A stretch of DNA of 64,000 bases from Streptococcus sp. CSL10205-OR2 (GTDB taxonomy: Bacteria; Bacillota; Bacilli; Lactobacillales; Streptococcaceae). How positions within the stretch are numbered: the first letter of the stretch is position 1; each line of letters starts with the position of its first letter. Of the stretch, positions 50,924 to 59,590 are shown one piece after another. Below the pieces are notes generated by a model. The model was not told where the DNA came from. It made no database searches and saw only the letters and a list, made by a program, of their open reading frames with translations. The stretch lies in the NCBI RefSeq assembly GCF_025660655.1, contig NZ_JAOTIN010000008.1, positions 20,529-84,528 of the forward strand. Reading direction: 5' to 3'. Position numbers and translations under genes: made by a program.

Positions 50924-52609
50924 TTAATCCTTTGATAAGTCATCAACCGTTTCAATTTTATCTGCTAAAAAAGAGAAATTATCAGGAATCACTTGCTTAT
51001 CATCTTTTTTTGCTATTTCTTTATCGTCTGTATTGTTATTCTTGAGTTTGCTAGCAAATTCTGTTCGAATTACTTCAAAATCACGTTTTGAAATGGCTAA
51101 AATATTAGGTGAAAAACCGGCTACTTTACTCATGATATTCCCAAAAACAGTATTCAAGTCAGAACGTCTCATTGCTTGCTCAGCATTAAAGGCCGCTTCA
51201 AACGCTAAGATAGCATTCTCACTATTAGCAAGAACCGGTTCAGAACCAAGCAACAAAGCTCTATCTTGTGGTGAAATACTATCTAGAATTTCATTCCAGG
51301 CTGACTTTAAAGCCTCCAAATATTCTCTTGATTTTTGACTATCTTGAACTGTTTCTTCCATAATAGTCAAAACTTTGCTTTTATCAATCTTTAAAGCAAC
51401 TGTTCTTGTTGTCTTAATCGTTTTTGTTGTTATTTGATTTGATGACGATTGTGATAGAGAAGATAATTGCGCTTTTAAAGAATTGATTTCCTCTTTTAGG
51501 GTTTGTAATTCCTGTAAGAGACCCTCGTCTACATTGTGAGCGACTTCTTTAAATTCTGACAATCTCACTGTCATGGTTTCAGCATAAATTTTAGGATGTC
51601 CACCTGTTTTAATTTCAGACAAACTAGCTGTCACAATACTAATCAAATCAAGAATATAGTCTTGAGATAACTGCTGATTATCGTTAAAATAAGAGCTATC
51701 ATACGTGCTTGAACCACCACTTTTAACAATTAAAAGCTCTCTTAGATAATTAAGTAAATCAATAGCAAAACGGCTCATGTTTTTACCACTAGAGAAAATA
51801 GTATTTAAACTATCAAGAGCTTCTAGGGTTTGATGGTTAATCACATGATGTACATAATTATCTAACGCTGATAAGGCGATGCTACCTGTGATATCTTCAA
51901 CAATGCCAACAGAAATATGATTATCACCACTAAGACTTCTTGCTTGATCAAGAATGGACAAAGCATCACGCATCCCACCTTCTGCACGATTGGCAATAAT
52001 GGTTAAGGCCTCATCGTCATATGTCATTTCTTCTTTCTTTAAAACAAAAGCCAAATGCTCTTTAATAGCGACTAAACTAATCGCTCTAAATTCGAAGCGT
52101 TGGACACGTGATAAAATGGTCGCAGGAATTTTGTGTAATTCAGTTGTTGCCAGAATAAAAACAACATTTTCAGTTGGCTCTTCTAACGTCTTTAATAAAG
52201 CATTAAAAGCACCTGTTGATAACATATGCACTTCATCAATGATATAAACCTTATAAGTTGCTCTACTAGGAGCATAGGTTGATTTATCACGGATATCACG
52301 GATATCATCAACGCCATTATTTGATGCTGCATCAATTTCAATCACATCTTCTAGCTGACCAGCTGTAATATCTTTACAAATATCACAGTGATTACAAGGT
52401 TCACCATCCACCTGATTAGGACAATTAATCGCCTTTGCAAATATTTTAGCAGCACTCGTTTTTCCAGTTCCACGAGGGCCTGAAAAAAGATAGGCATGAC
52501 TAATCTTCTTAGTTGCCACCGCTTGTTTAAGGGTTTTTGAAATTATCTCCTGGCCAACCATTTCAGAAAATGTTTGACTGCGATATTTACGATAAAGGGC
52601 TTGATACAT
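50924..52609 (-). CDS. dnaX: DNA polymerase III subunits gamma/tau
   Basis: Clamp-loader ATPase, 561 residues. Walker A GPRGTGKTSAAKIFAKAINC, a zinc site (CPNQ...CNHCDIC), DIIEIDAASNNGVDDIRDI-like segment (as VIEIDAASNNG), Walker B IDEVHMLSTGAFNALLKTLEEP and the SRC-like sensor LSRVQRFEFR are present. The C-terminal tau part (about 365-561) has a predicted coiled coil and an acidic tail. Coupled to the msrC-like gene through a one-base stop/start overlap. Confidence 0.96.
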   Translation of the reverse strand: MYQALYRKYRSQTFSEMVGQEIISKTLKQAVATKKISHAYLFSGPRGTGKTSAAKIFAKAINCPNQVDGEPCNHCDICKDITAGQLEDVIEIDAASNNGVDDIRDIRDKSTYAPSRATYKVYIIDEVHMLSTGAFNALLKTLEEPTENVVFILATTELHKIPATILSRVQRFEFRAISLVAIKEHLAFVLKKEEMTYDDEALTIIANRAEGGMRDALSILDQARSLSGDNHISVGIVEDITGSIALSALDNYVHHVINHQTLEALDSLNTIFSSGKNMSRFAIDLLNYLRELLIVKSGGSSTYDSSYFNDNQQLSQDYILDLISIVTASLSEIKTGGHPKIYAETMTVRLSEFKEVAHNVDEGLLQELQTLKEEINSLKAQLSSLSQSSSNQITTKTIKTTRTVALKIDKSKVLTIMEETVQDSQKSREYLEALKSAWNEILDSISPQDRALLLGSEPVLANSENAILAFEAAFNAEQAMRRSDLNTVFGNIMSKVAGFSPNILAISKRDFEVIRTEFASKLKNNNTDDKEIAKKDDKQVIPDNFSFLADKIETVDDLSKD

Positions 52610-53100
52610 TACTTATCCACTCCAAACATTTCAAAATTAAATTCTGTTTTCTCAAGTAAGATGGCAATAAATTTCTCCAAATATTCCCTATCAATAGCAT
52701 CATAGTCAGCTACCAAAGAAGAGTCCAAATCTAAAACACCAATTAATTTGTTATTTATGACCATGGGTAAAACAATTTCACTTTTAGCTGCCACATCACA
52801 AGAAATATAGTTGGCATGCTTTGTCACATCATCAACAATAAGAGTTTCTCTTTTTTGTGCTGATTCACCACAAACCCCTTTACCTAAAGCAATACGAACA
52901 CAGGAAACGCCACCTTGAAAGGGACCCAAAATAAGTTCTTCGCCATTATATAAATAAAAGCCAGAAAAAACAGTGTTAGGTAAGGTTTGATTGATTAAAG
53001 CACTAGCATTTGAAAGATTAGCTAGTGCATTGTTTTCATTTTCAAATAGAGCCTTTGCTTGCTCTAGCATGATACGATAATGATTTCTTTTATCAGTCAT
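52609..53100 (-). CDS. msrC: GAF-domain free methionine-(R)-sulfoxide reductase
   Basis: 163 residues, one GAF domain. The three Cys of fRMsr are conserved with the same spacing as in E. coli (Cys67, Cys77, Cys101; intervals 10 and 24) in [20 protein letters not shown] and [15 protein letters not shown]. It should reduce free Met-R-sulfoxide, protecting against oxidants. It lies in the udk-msrC-dnaX operon, an arrangement I recall from other streptococci. Confidence 0.88.
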   Translation of the reverse strand: MTDKRNHYRIMLEQAKALFENENNALANLSNASALINQTLPNTVFSGFYLYNGEELILGPFQGGVSCVRIALGKGVCGESAQKRETLIVDDVTKHANYISCDVAAKSEIVLPMVINNKLIGVLDLDSSLVADYDAIDREYLEKFIAILLEKTEFNFEMFGVDK

Positions 53101-53160
53101 TATGAGGTACTACTTTCTCCATTTACGTTTCGTTTATTAATAGTTATCTATTTCTCTACC

Positions 53161-53793
53161 CTAAGATAATTTTTGACCAAGAATGCTGGCAATTTTGGTG
53201 TTAATTAAATCAAGAGCGACAAGATTTGAAGCACCTTCAGGAATAACAATGTCAGCATAGCGCTTTGTTGGTTCGATAAATTGATGATACATCGGTTTAA
53301 CCACAGAAGTGTATTGGTCGATAATGCTATTTAAACTACGACCACGTTCTTCCATATCTCTTTTAATCCGTCGAATGATTCTAATATCATCATCTGTATC
53401 AACAAATAATTTGATATCCATCAAGTCACGAAGTCTTTTATCTTCAAGAACTAAAATCCCCTCTACAATAAATACTTCTTGAGGTTCCTGACGATAAGTC
53501 TTCTCACTTCGTGTGTGCTTAGTATAATCATAGATAGGAATATCTACTGGACGACCAGAAATCAACTCATTCATATGTTCAATCATCAAATCCGTGTCAA
53601 AAGCCAAGGGATGGTCATAGTTGGTAGAAATTCTCTCCTCAAAAGTGAGGTGACTTTGATCTTTATAATATGAATCATGTTCAATCATTGAAATATCAGC
53701 ATCTTCAAATTTTGATAAAATCGCTCGAGAAACACTTGTTTTTCCACTACCTGAACCACCAGTAACGCCAATAATGATTGGTTTTTTACACAT
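53161..53793 (-). CDS. udk: Uridine kinase
   Basis: Phosphorylates uridine and cytidine in pyrimidine salvage; 210 residues. P-loop [17 protein letters not shown] (about 9-25), then [26 protein letters not shown] and [24 protein letters not shown], all typical. It is the first gene of udk-msrC-dnaX, with an AGGAGA ribosome site. A TAAAAT about 35 nt upstream may be its -10. Confidence 0.96.
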   Translation of the reverse strand: MCKKPIIIGVTGGSGSGKTSVSRAILSKFEDADISMIEHDSYYKDQSHLTFEERISTNYDHPLAFDTDLMIEHMNELISGRPVDIPIYDYTKHTRSEKTYRQEPQEVFIVEGILVLEDKRLRDLMDIKLFVDTDDDIRIIRRIKRDMEERGRSLNSIIDQYTSVVKPMYHQFIEPTKRYADIVIPEGASNLVALDLINTKIASILGQKLS

Positions 53794-53842
53794 TAATTAA
53801 TTTCTCCTAACTTGGTCTTTCTATCTATTTTACACTAAAAAA

Positions 53843-53851
53843 TGGTATAAT
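53843..53851 (+). promoter_or_regulatory. Helicase gene extended -10
   Basis: TGG-TATAAT (TATAAT at 53846-53851), about 76 nt before the helicase ATG. The leader contains an imperfect hairpin around CCTTC...GAAGG (about 53879-53900). Confidence 0.6.
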
Positions 53852-53927
53852 GAAAGAAAATAATAACAAAAGCAACCCTTCCTTCTCATGCCGATGAAGG
53901 ATAATCTATTAGAAAATAAGGTATTCC

Positions 53928-55046
53928 ATGATTGAACAACTTCCTATTGTCTGGCAAGATAAACTTAAAGCACTTTCTTTTGAAACCTTAACTCCTATTC
54001 AAGAAGCTATCTTTGAACCGATAAAAAATGGTAAAAATATTTTAGCGATAAGCCCTACAGGAACTGGAAAAACGCTAGCTTATCTTTTACCAACTTTATT
54101 AAATGTGAAACCCCAAAAAGGACAGCAACTGCTGATTCTTGCACCAAACACTGAACTCAGTGGTCAACTGTTTGACGTCGCTAAAAACTGGGCAGAACCC
54201 TTAGGACTAACAGCGCAACTTTTTATTTCTGGAACTAGTCAAAAAAGACAGATAGAACGTCTTAAAAAAGGTCCTGAAATCTTAATTGGAACTCCTGGAC
54301 GAATTTTTGAATTGATAAAACATAAAAAAATCAAAATGATGGCTATCGATACTATTGTTCTTGATGAATTTGATGATCTTTTAAGTGATTCTCAATACCA
54401 TTTTGTTAATCGTATCACTCACCATGTTCCGAAAACTCATCAAATGATTTATGTCAGTGCCACCAATAGTGTCGATAAAAATGTGTTAGAAAAAGATACT
54501 GATATTATTGATCTATCTCAAAACGTATTAAACACTATCACACACTATTATTTATTCCTTGAGAAAAGAGAACGACTTGAGGTGCTAAGAAAATTAGCAA
54601 ATATTCCTGAATTTCGTGGTCTAGTTTTTTTTAACAAACTATCAGATTTAGGCGCTAGTGAGGAAAAATTGCAATTTAATCATGTCAGAGCCATTTCACT
54701 AGCAAGCGATGTCAATACTAGATTTCGGAGAGTGATTCTAGAAAAATTTAAGAGCAATGAGATTTCTTTACTTCTTGGAACAGATCTTTTAGCAAGAGGA
54801 CTCGATATTGATGATTTAGCATATGTGATTAATTATGATTTGCCTAGTAGCAAAGAAAGTTATATTCACCGTTCAGGCAGAACAGGGCGCATGGGTAAAT
54901 CAGGAATAGTCATTACCTTAATCACTCACAAAGAAGAACTTAAGCAATTAAAAAAATGGGCTGATGTGTCTGAAGTAATACTAAAAAATCAAAAATTACA
55001 ACTTATCCAAGCAAATCCTAAAAATAAAAAATCTGTCAGTCCCTAA
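53928..55046 (+). CDS. DEAD-box RNA helicase (DEFD variant)
   Basis: 372 residues, minimal two-domain helicase. Q motif LTPIQEAIFEP, motif I SPTGTGKT, Ib GTPGR, motif II VLDEFDD (DEFD in place of DEAD), motif III SAT, motif V GTDLLARGLDI and motif VI HRSGRTGRMG. It lacks the long C-terminal tails of CshA or DeaD. It probably remodels RNA or ribosomal particles. Monocistronic, divergent from udk. Its stop codon lies within the terminator hairpin. Confidence 0.9.
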   Translation: MIEQLPIVWQDKLKALSFETLTPIQEAIFEPIKNGKNILAISPTGTGKTLAYLLPTLLNVKPQKGQQLLILAPNTELSGQLFDVAKNWAEPLGLTAQLFISGTSQKRQIERLKKGPEILIGTPGRIFELIKHKKIKMMAIDTIVLDEFDDLLSDSQYHFVNRITHHVPKTHQMIYVSATNSVDKNVLEKDTDIIDLSQNVLNTITHYYLFLEKRERLEVLRKLANIPEFRGLVFFNKLSDLGASEEKLQFNHVRAISLASDVNTRFRRVILEKFKSNEISLLLGTDLLARGLDIDDLAYVINYDLPSSKESYIHRSGRTGRMGKSGIVITLITHKEELKQLKKWADVSEVILKNQKLQLIQANPKNKKSVSP

Positions 55047-55065
55047 CTAGGGCTGACAGATTTTT
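55026..55065. terminator. Bidirectional terminator, helicase / pgdA
   Basis: A strong stem, ATCTGTCAG (55031-55039) with CTGACAGAT (55053-55061) plus CCC/GGG across one bulged T, flanked by A and T runs. The first arm lies inside the helicase coding region. Confidence 0.9.
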
Positions 55066-55069
55066 ATGA

Positions 55070-56440
55070 TTAATAACCGTAAAGTTCACTAACCGTCACA
55101 AATTCATAACCTTGAGAAATTAAGTAATCAATGACGGTGGGTAAAGCGTCAACTGACGTTTGATGAATATCATGCATCAAAATAACGCCACCACTTCCTA
55201 AAGTTGCTTTCAGATTGGTTAAAATGGATGGTGTGTTTCGCTCTGCCCAGTCTCTAGTATCAACTGTCCAAAAAACAAGAGGTAAACCAACATCTTGTGC
55301 TACCTTAGGATTAGAGTCGCCATAAGGTGGTCTAACAGTTTTTGGAGACACACCTGTCGCTTTCATAATAGCATCATTGGTTGATTGAATCTGCCACTTC
55401 ACTTGTTCCGAGGTTAGACCTGTTAAAGCTGGGTGATCCCAAGAATGATTCCCCAATTCATGCCCAGAAGCAACCATTCGTTGTAAAATACCTTCATTTC
55501 CCGCAACATGAGAACCAAGAACATAGAAAGTTGCTCTGATGTTATATTTTGCTAAAATATCAAGAACTTGTGGTGTTGTCTTGGCACTAGGCCCATCATC
55601 AAAGGTTAAAGCAACTACTTTTCGACCTTGATTGGCAATTTTTTTGCGATTTTCTTCGGCTTGTTTGGCTTTTTCAGCCGCAATTTTGGCCTCTTCTTCT
55701 TCTTTTTTCTTTATTTGATAATTTTGGTAGTTTGTTAATTCTTCACCCGATAGATAAGTCACATCAATATTATCATAAAAGACAGACAAAGGAATTTCGG
55801 CATCATTACCTAATTTAAGATAACCTTTTTTAAAAGAAAAATAATTACTTGCCTCTCCTTTTTTCTTAAATTCAGAAACAAGATCCAATTGTTTTATTTT
55901 ACCTAATATTTTTTCTTGATTATCAATTTGATGTTCTTTTAAATAATTTGAAATCGTACTAACTAATTGATTTTCATCACCTTTTACCAACTCTTTTAAA
56001 TAAAATAATTGGCCATTGTCATGAATATAAAAATCTCTCAAGGCTTTCTCAGTGACTTTTTCAATATTCAACCATTTTGATTGATAAACTGTCCTATAAA
56101 TCGTTAGTTTTTTAATTCCTTCTAACGGAGATTCTTCCATTTTAGCATTTAAAAAAATGAGTTGATTTTTTTTATGTGGGGAAATTTTTTCTGCTTCTTT
56201 ATGCCATCGCTCAAGTTCAGTCTCGATATCTTTAGAGTCTGTCAATGGCACCATAAAAATAGTAGAATTATTTTTATCATTTTTAATAGCAATCTCACTT
56301 GATGAAAACAAGGTTTCTGCTTTTTTCTTTTCAGCTTTAATAATCTCTTTCTCTTGAGTTTCCATATGCCATTGTCTTACAAAAAATGCACCTACAATAA
56401 GACTTATCATAATACCTATGGCTATAATATATTTTTTCAT
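55070..56440 (-). CDS. pgdA: Peptidoglycan N-acetylglucosamine deacetylase
   Basis: 456 residues. One N-terminal membrane anchor (about 4-21), a middle domain, a charged segment rich in Glu, Lys and Ala (about 240-270), then a NodB polysaccharide deacetylase domain (about 275-450). Metal and catalytic motifs are intact: TFDDGPS, HSWDHP, RPPYGD, DTRDW and LMHDIH. It deacetylates cell-wall GlcNAc, giving lysozyme resistance in streptococci. It is monocistronic with a strong promoter. Confidence 0.93.
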   Translation of the reverse strand: MKKYIIAIGIMISLIVGAFFVRQWHMETQEKEIIKAEKKKAETLFSSSEIAIKNDKNNSTIFMVPLTDSKDIETELERWHKEAEKISPHKKNQLIFLNAKMEESPLEGIKKLTIYRTVYQSKWLNIEKVTEKALRDFYIHDNGQLFYLKELVKGDENQLVSTISNYLKEHQIDNQEKILGKIKQLDLVSEFKKKGEASNYFSFKKGYLKLGNDAEIPLSVFYDNIDVTYLSGEELTNYQNYQIKKKEEEEAKIAAEKAKQAEENRKKIANQGRKVVALTFDDGPSAKTTPQVLDILAKYNIRATFYVLGSHVAGNEGILQRMVASGHELGNHSWDHPALTGLTSEQVKWQIQSTNDAIMKATGVSPKTVRPPYGDSNPKVAQDVGLPLVFWTVDTRDWAERNTPSILTNLKATLGSGGVILMHDIHQTSVDALPTVIDYLISQGYEFVTVSELYGY

Positions 56441-56492
56441 TTCTCTCTCATCTCTTTACTAAATCTAAACGGTTTTAAAAATAACACGTTTT

Positions 56493-56521
56493 ATTATACA
56501 TGAGATAACTTATCTTTTCAA
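56493..56521 (-). promoter_or_regulatory. pgdA promoter
   Basis: Minus-strand TTGAAA (56516-56521), 17 bp, TATAAT (56493-56498). The spacer holds AGATAA-C-TTATCT (56503-56515), a 13-bp palindrome placed where a repressor could bind. Confidence 0.85.
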
Positions 56522-56586
56522 TGAAAAGAAGTCTTTTTTAAAAATTTTAGTAAGCCAATTTAATAGAAGAAAGCATCGGATAAAGT

Positions 56587-56614
56587 AAAAAAGCAGAGTA
56601 AACTCTGCTTTTTT
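56587..56614 (-). terminator. ptsHI terminator
   Basis: AAAAAGCAGAG/CTCTGCTTTTT stem with 4-nt loop and T run on the minus strand. The ptsI stop codon (56614-56616) overlaps the first arm. Confidence 0.9.
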
Positions 56615-58347
56615 TAGTCAACATCAAGATATTCTTTTTGTAATTCTAGAACTTCTTCTGCTGTTGAGCATTCTGTTAACGCACGTTGTGCATATTCTTT
56701 CATTTTTTCAGTATCTAAACGTTTCATTAAACTTCTAGTTCTTAAAATAGAAGTCGCACTCATTGAAAACTCATCAAGTCCCATTCCCATAAGTAATGGT
56801 ACAGCTCTTTGATCACCAGCCATCTCTCCACACATACCAGTCCATTTTCCTTCTGCATGAGATGCTTTAATCACGTTATTGATTAAACGTAATAATGAAG
56901 GGTTGTATGGTTGGTACAAGTAAGAAACTTGTTCATTCATACGGTCAGCTGCCATTGTGTATTGGATAAGATCGTTTGTTCCAATTGAGAAGAAATCAAC
57001 TTCTTTAGCAAATTGGTCAGCAAGCATTGCTGCTGCAGGGATTTCAATCATAATACCAACTTGGATATTGTCTGCTACAGGAACACCTTCTGCTTTTAAT
57101 TTAGCTTTTTCTTCTTCATAAACAGCTTTTGCTTTACGGAATTCTGTTAAAAGAGCAACCATTGGGAACATGATACGTAATTGACCATGAACAGATGCAC
57201 GAAGTAAAGCACGAAGTTGTGTACGGAACATTTGATCGCCAGTTTCAGAAATAGAAATACGAAGCGCTCTAAAGCCTAAGAATGGGTTCATTTCATCTGG
57301 TAAATCGAAATATGGTAATTCCTTATCACCACCTATATCCATTGTACGAACCACAACAGGTTTACCATTCATTCCTTCAAGAACTGATTTATAAGCTTCA
57401 TATTGCTCTTCTTCAGTTGGGAAGTCTTGAGAATCCATATATAAGAATTCTGTACGGTATAAACCAACAGCTTCAGCACCGTTATCATTAACACCTTCAA
57501 TATCTTTAGGTGTTCCGATATTAGCTGCCAATTCAAAATGTTTGCCATCAGCAGTCACTGTCTCAGCATCTTTTAATAATGCCCACTCAGCTTTAAGGTC
57601 AGCATATTCTTGACCTGCTTTTTTAAATGCAGCAATTTCTTCTTCACTTGGGTTAATAATAACTTCCCCAGAAATACCGTTAACTGCGATAATATCATCA
57701 TTTTTTACTAATTCAGTGATATTGTTAGTCCCTAATACAGCTGCAATTTCTAAAGTACGTGCCATAATAGCTGAGTGACTTGTACGTCCACCAATGTTGG
57801 TGACAAATGCTTTAACGTATTTAGCATCTAGTTGAGCAGTATCAGATGGTGTTAAGTCATGAGCAATCACAATAGATTCTTCATCAATAGTTGCCGGATT
57901 TGGCAATTTAACACCTAATAAATGCGCTAACACACGTTTAGCCACATCACGAATATCTGCAGCACGTTCTTGCATGTATGGATTATCATCCATGTTTTCA
58001 AACAAGGTAACAAACATATCAGTGACTTCTTTCAAACCACTTTCTGCATTAACTTGTTTTGCACGAATCGTTTCTTTAATTTGACCAATCATTTCTGGGT
58101 CAGAAAGAACCATTAGATGAGCATCGAACACAGCTGCCGCTTCTTCACCAAGACTATCTACTGCTTTTTCACGGATAATAGAAAGCTCGTCTTGTGATGC
58201 TGTTAAAGCAGCATCTAAACGAGCTTCTTCTGAACTTGTATCTTCAACAGTTACAGTTTCAAATGACAAATCCGGTTGAGTGAGTAAATATGCCTTAGCA
58301 ACAGCAACACCATCAGATGCTGCAATTCCTTTTAGCATTTTTGTCAT
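56614..58347 (-). CDS. ptsI: PTS enzyme I
   Basis: Phosphoenolpyruvate-protein phosphotransferase, 577 residues, passing phosphate from PEP to HPr. The phosphorylated His191 is in [15 protein letters not shown]. The C-terminal PEP-binding barrel shows [36 protein letters not shown] and [10 protein letters not shown]. The ATG lies 2 nt after the ptsH stop. The final part of the general PTS supplies sugar uptake and CcpA signalling. Confidence 0.97.
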   Translation of the reverse strand: MTKMLKGIAASDGVAVAKAYLLTQPDLSFETVTVEDTSSEEARLDAALTASQDELSIIREKAVDSLGEEAAAVFDAHLMVLSDPEMIGQIKETIRAKQVNAESGLKEVTDMFVTLFENMDDNPYMQERAADIRDVAKRVLAHLLGVKLPNPATIDEESIVIAHDLTPSDTAQLDAKYVKAFVTNIGGRTSHSAIMARTLEIAAVLGTNNITELVKNDDIIAVNGISGEVIINPSEEEIAAFKKAGQEYADLKAEWALLKDAETVTADGKHFELAANIGTPKDIEGVNDNGAEAVGLYRTEFLYMDSQDFPTEEEQYEAYKSVLEGMNGKPVVVRTMDIGGDKELPYFDLPDEMNPFLGFRALRISISETGDQMFRTQLRALLRASVHGQLRIMFPMVALLTEFRKAKAVYEEEKAKLKAEGVPVADNIQVGIMIEIPAAAMLADQFAKEVDFFSIGTNDLIQYTMAADRMNEQVSYLYQPYNPSLLRLINNVIKASHAEGKWTGMCGEMAGDQRAVPLLMGMGLDEFSMSATSILRTRSLMKRLDTEKMKEYAQRALTECSTAEEVLELQKEYLDVD

Positions 58348-58349
58348 AA

Positions 58350-58613
58350 TTAAGCCAATCCTTCTTTTGTCATAGTTTCAACGATAGCAGCAAGTGCTTC
58401 GTCAGCATCAGCACCTTCAGTTGTAATAGTTACATCTGCCCCTTGGCCAACACCAAGACTCATAACACCCATAATTGATTTGAGGTTAACTGCTTTTCCT
58501 TTGTAATCTAATGTAATGTCAGATGCAAACTTACTAGCTGTTTGAACTAATAATGTCGCTGGACGTGCATGAATACCTGTTTCTGCAACGATGTGAAAAT
58601 CTTTTGAAGCCAT
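58350..58613 (-). CDS. ptsH: PTS phosphocarrier HPr
   Basis: 87 residues. His15 ([10 protein letters not shown]) carries phosphate from enzyme I to sugar permeases, and Ser46 ([10 protein letters not shown]) is the site of HPr kinase, which turns HPr into the CcpA co-repressor. Good AGGAGA ribosome site. First gene of ptsHI. Confidence 0.98.
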   Translation of the reverse strand: MASKDFHIVAETGIHARPATLLVQTASKFASDITLDYKGKAVNLKSIMGVMSLGVGQGADVTITTEGADADEALAAIVETMTKEGLA

Positions 58614-58674
58614 ATGATGGTTCTCCTTTATTTATTATCTTTTTAGTTGCCTATGGCAACCCTTACATTTTTTT

Positions 58675-58703
58675 ATTATAGCACATCACCTATATCTTTT
58701 CAA
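58675..58703 (-). promoter_or_regulatory. ptsHI promoter
   Basis: Minus-strand TTGAAA (58698-58703), 17 bp, TATAAT (58675-58680). The 60-nt leader includes a small hairpin GTTGCC-ATA-GGCAAC (58647-58661). Confidence 0.9.
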
Positions 58704-58868
58704 CAATAAAATGATAAGCAGAAAAATTTTCACATCTTCTTTCTTTAATTTTCAATAAAACGCTTTTCCCCTATTATGAAAAACTACTAATCAATTGGAT
58801 AAAAATGTGATTTATCAATATTCTTAGCCATTTTCATCATCTAACCAGAAAACCTGAACGTTCGTAAA

Positions 58869-58882
58869 ACACCATATATAGT
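58869..58882 (+). promoter_or_regulatory. NrdR box 1
   Basis: ACACCATATATAGT, one mismatch from the NrdR consensus ACACWATATNTWGT. Confidence 0.85.
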
Positions 58883-58900
58883 GACCACCTAAAAAACATG

Positions 58901-58914
58901 ACACAATATTTAGT
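58901..58914 (+). promoter_or_regulatory. NrdR box 2
   Basis: ACACAATATTTAGT, a full match to the NrdR consensus. It starts 32 bp after box 1, three helical turns, the spacing expected for co-operative NrdR binding and repression of the ribonucleotide reductase operon. Confidence 0.92.
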
Positions 58915-58999
58915 ATTTTTTCGATTTTTGCACTTGCCTTTTTTTATCTTTTGAGGTATCCTATAAAAGTATTGATTTTTAAAAATAAGGAGATAAAAA

Positions 59000-59224
59000 A
59001 TGGCAAAAATTACTATTTTTTCAAAAAATAATTGTATCCAATGTAAAATGACTAAAAAGTTTTTAGCTGAAAATAAAGCGGAGTTTGAAGAAATTAACCT
59101 TGATGAAAACCCTGATAAAATTAGCTATGTTAAAAACTTAGGCTTTACAGCTGCACCTGTTATTGAAGCTGGCGAAATTTCTTTTTCTGGCTTCCAACCA
59201 AGTCGTTTAAAAGAAATAATCTAA
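59000..59224 (+). CDS. nrdH: Glutaredoxin-like protein NrdH
   Basis: 74 residues with the redox pair Cys12-x-x-Cys15 (NNCIQCKMT) and the C-terminal LGFTAAPVI and SGFQPSRLKEI typical of NrdH. It re-reduces the NrdE active-site disulfide, accepting electrons from thioredoxin reductase. AAGGAG ribosome site. First gene of nrdHIEF. Confidence 0.96.
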   Translation: MAKITIFSKNNCIQCKMTKKFLAENKAEFEEINLDENPDKISYVKNLGFTAAPVIEAGEISFSGFQPSRLKEII

Positions 59225-59227
59225 GCA

Positions 59228-59590
59228 ATGATAACAATAGTTTTTTATTCTCTAACTGGCCAAACCAGAAGATTTATGAAAAAGTTATCCTATAATAACA
59301 CACTCGAATTAAAAAGAAATAAAGAAAATCCTGATATTGATAATGATTTCATCTTAATTGTTCCGACATATGAGGATGGACTTGGTTTTATCGATGACTT
59401 TCTTGATAGAAACCGCCACTATTTTAAGGGTGTTATTGGTTCTGGAAATCGCAATTTTGGACCAGAATTTTGTCATGTCGCAAGACGCTTATCAAAAACT
59501 TACCAAGTTCCTGTTCTCTATGAATATGAATTTAATGGTACAGATGAAGATGTAGAAAAAGTTAAAGGAATTATAAAAAATGAGTCTTAA
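59228..59590 (+). CDS. nrdI: Flavodoxin-like protein NrdI
   Basis: 120 residues, FMN-binding flavodoxin fold with the phosphate loop YSLTGQTRRF (about 7-16), VPTYEDG and GSGNRNFGPEFC near the flavin. NrdI makes the oxidant that assembles the Mn2-tyrosyl radical in NrdF. It starts 3 nt after nrdH without an obvious ribosome site, so it may rely on coupling. It overlaps nrdE by 11 nt. Some streptococci carry nrdI elsewhere, so its place here is notable. Confidence 0.9.
   Translation: MITIVFYSLTGQTRRFMKKLSYNNTLELKRNKENPDIDNDFILIVPTYEDGLGFIDDFLDRNRHYFKGVIGSGNRNFGPEFCHVARRLSKTYQVPVLYEYEFNGTDEDVEKVKGIIKNES

Larger units (their letters stand above)
58704..58999. other. Intergenic region ptsH-nrdH (upstream half of a 386-bp gap)
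   Basis: The gap from 58614 to 58999 holds no credible gene. Besides the ptsH promoter and leader it contains an AT-rich stretch without recognised signals (about 58704-58860), then two NrdR boxes and the nrd promoter region. A possible TTGCCT -35 lies near 58936, but I cannot pair it convincingly with a -10 (TATAAA near 58966 is too far). Confidence 0.6.

Noticed and set aside
58720..58780. Possible cre site upstream of ptsH (AAAAGCGTTTT)
   Set aside because: Several consensus positions fail, including the TG and the final C.
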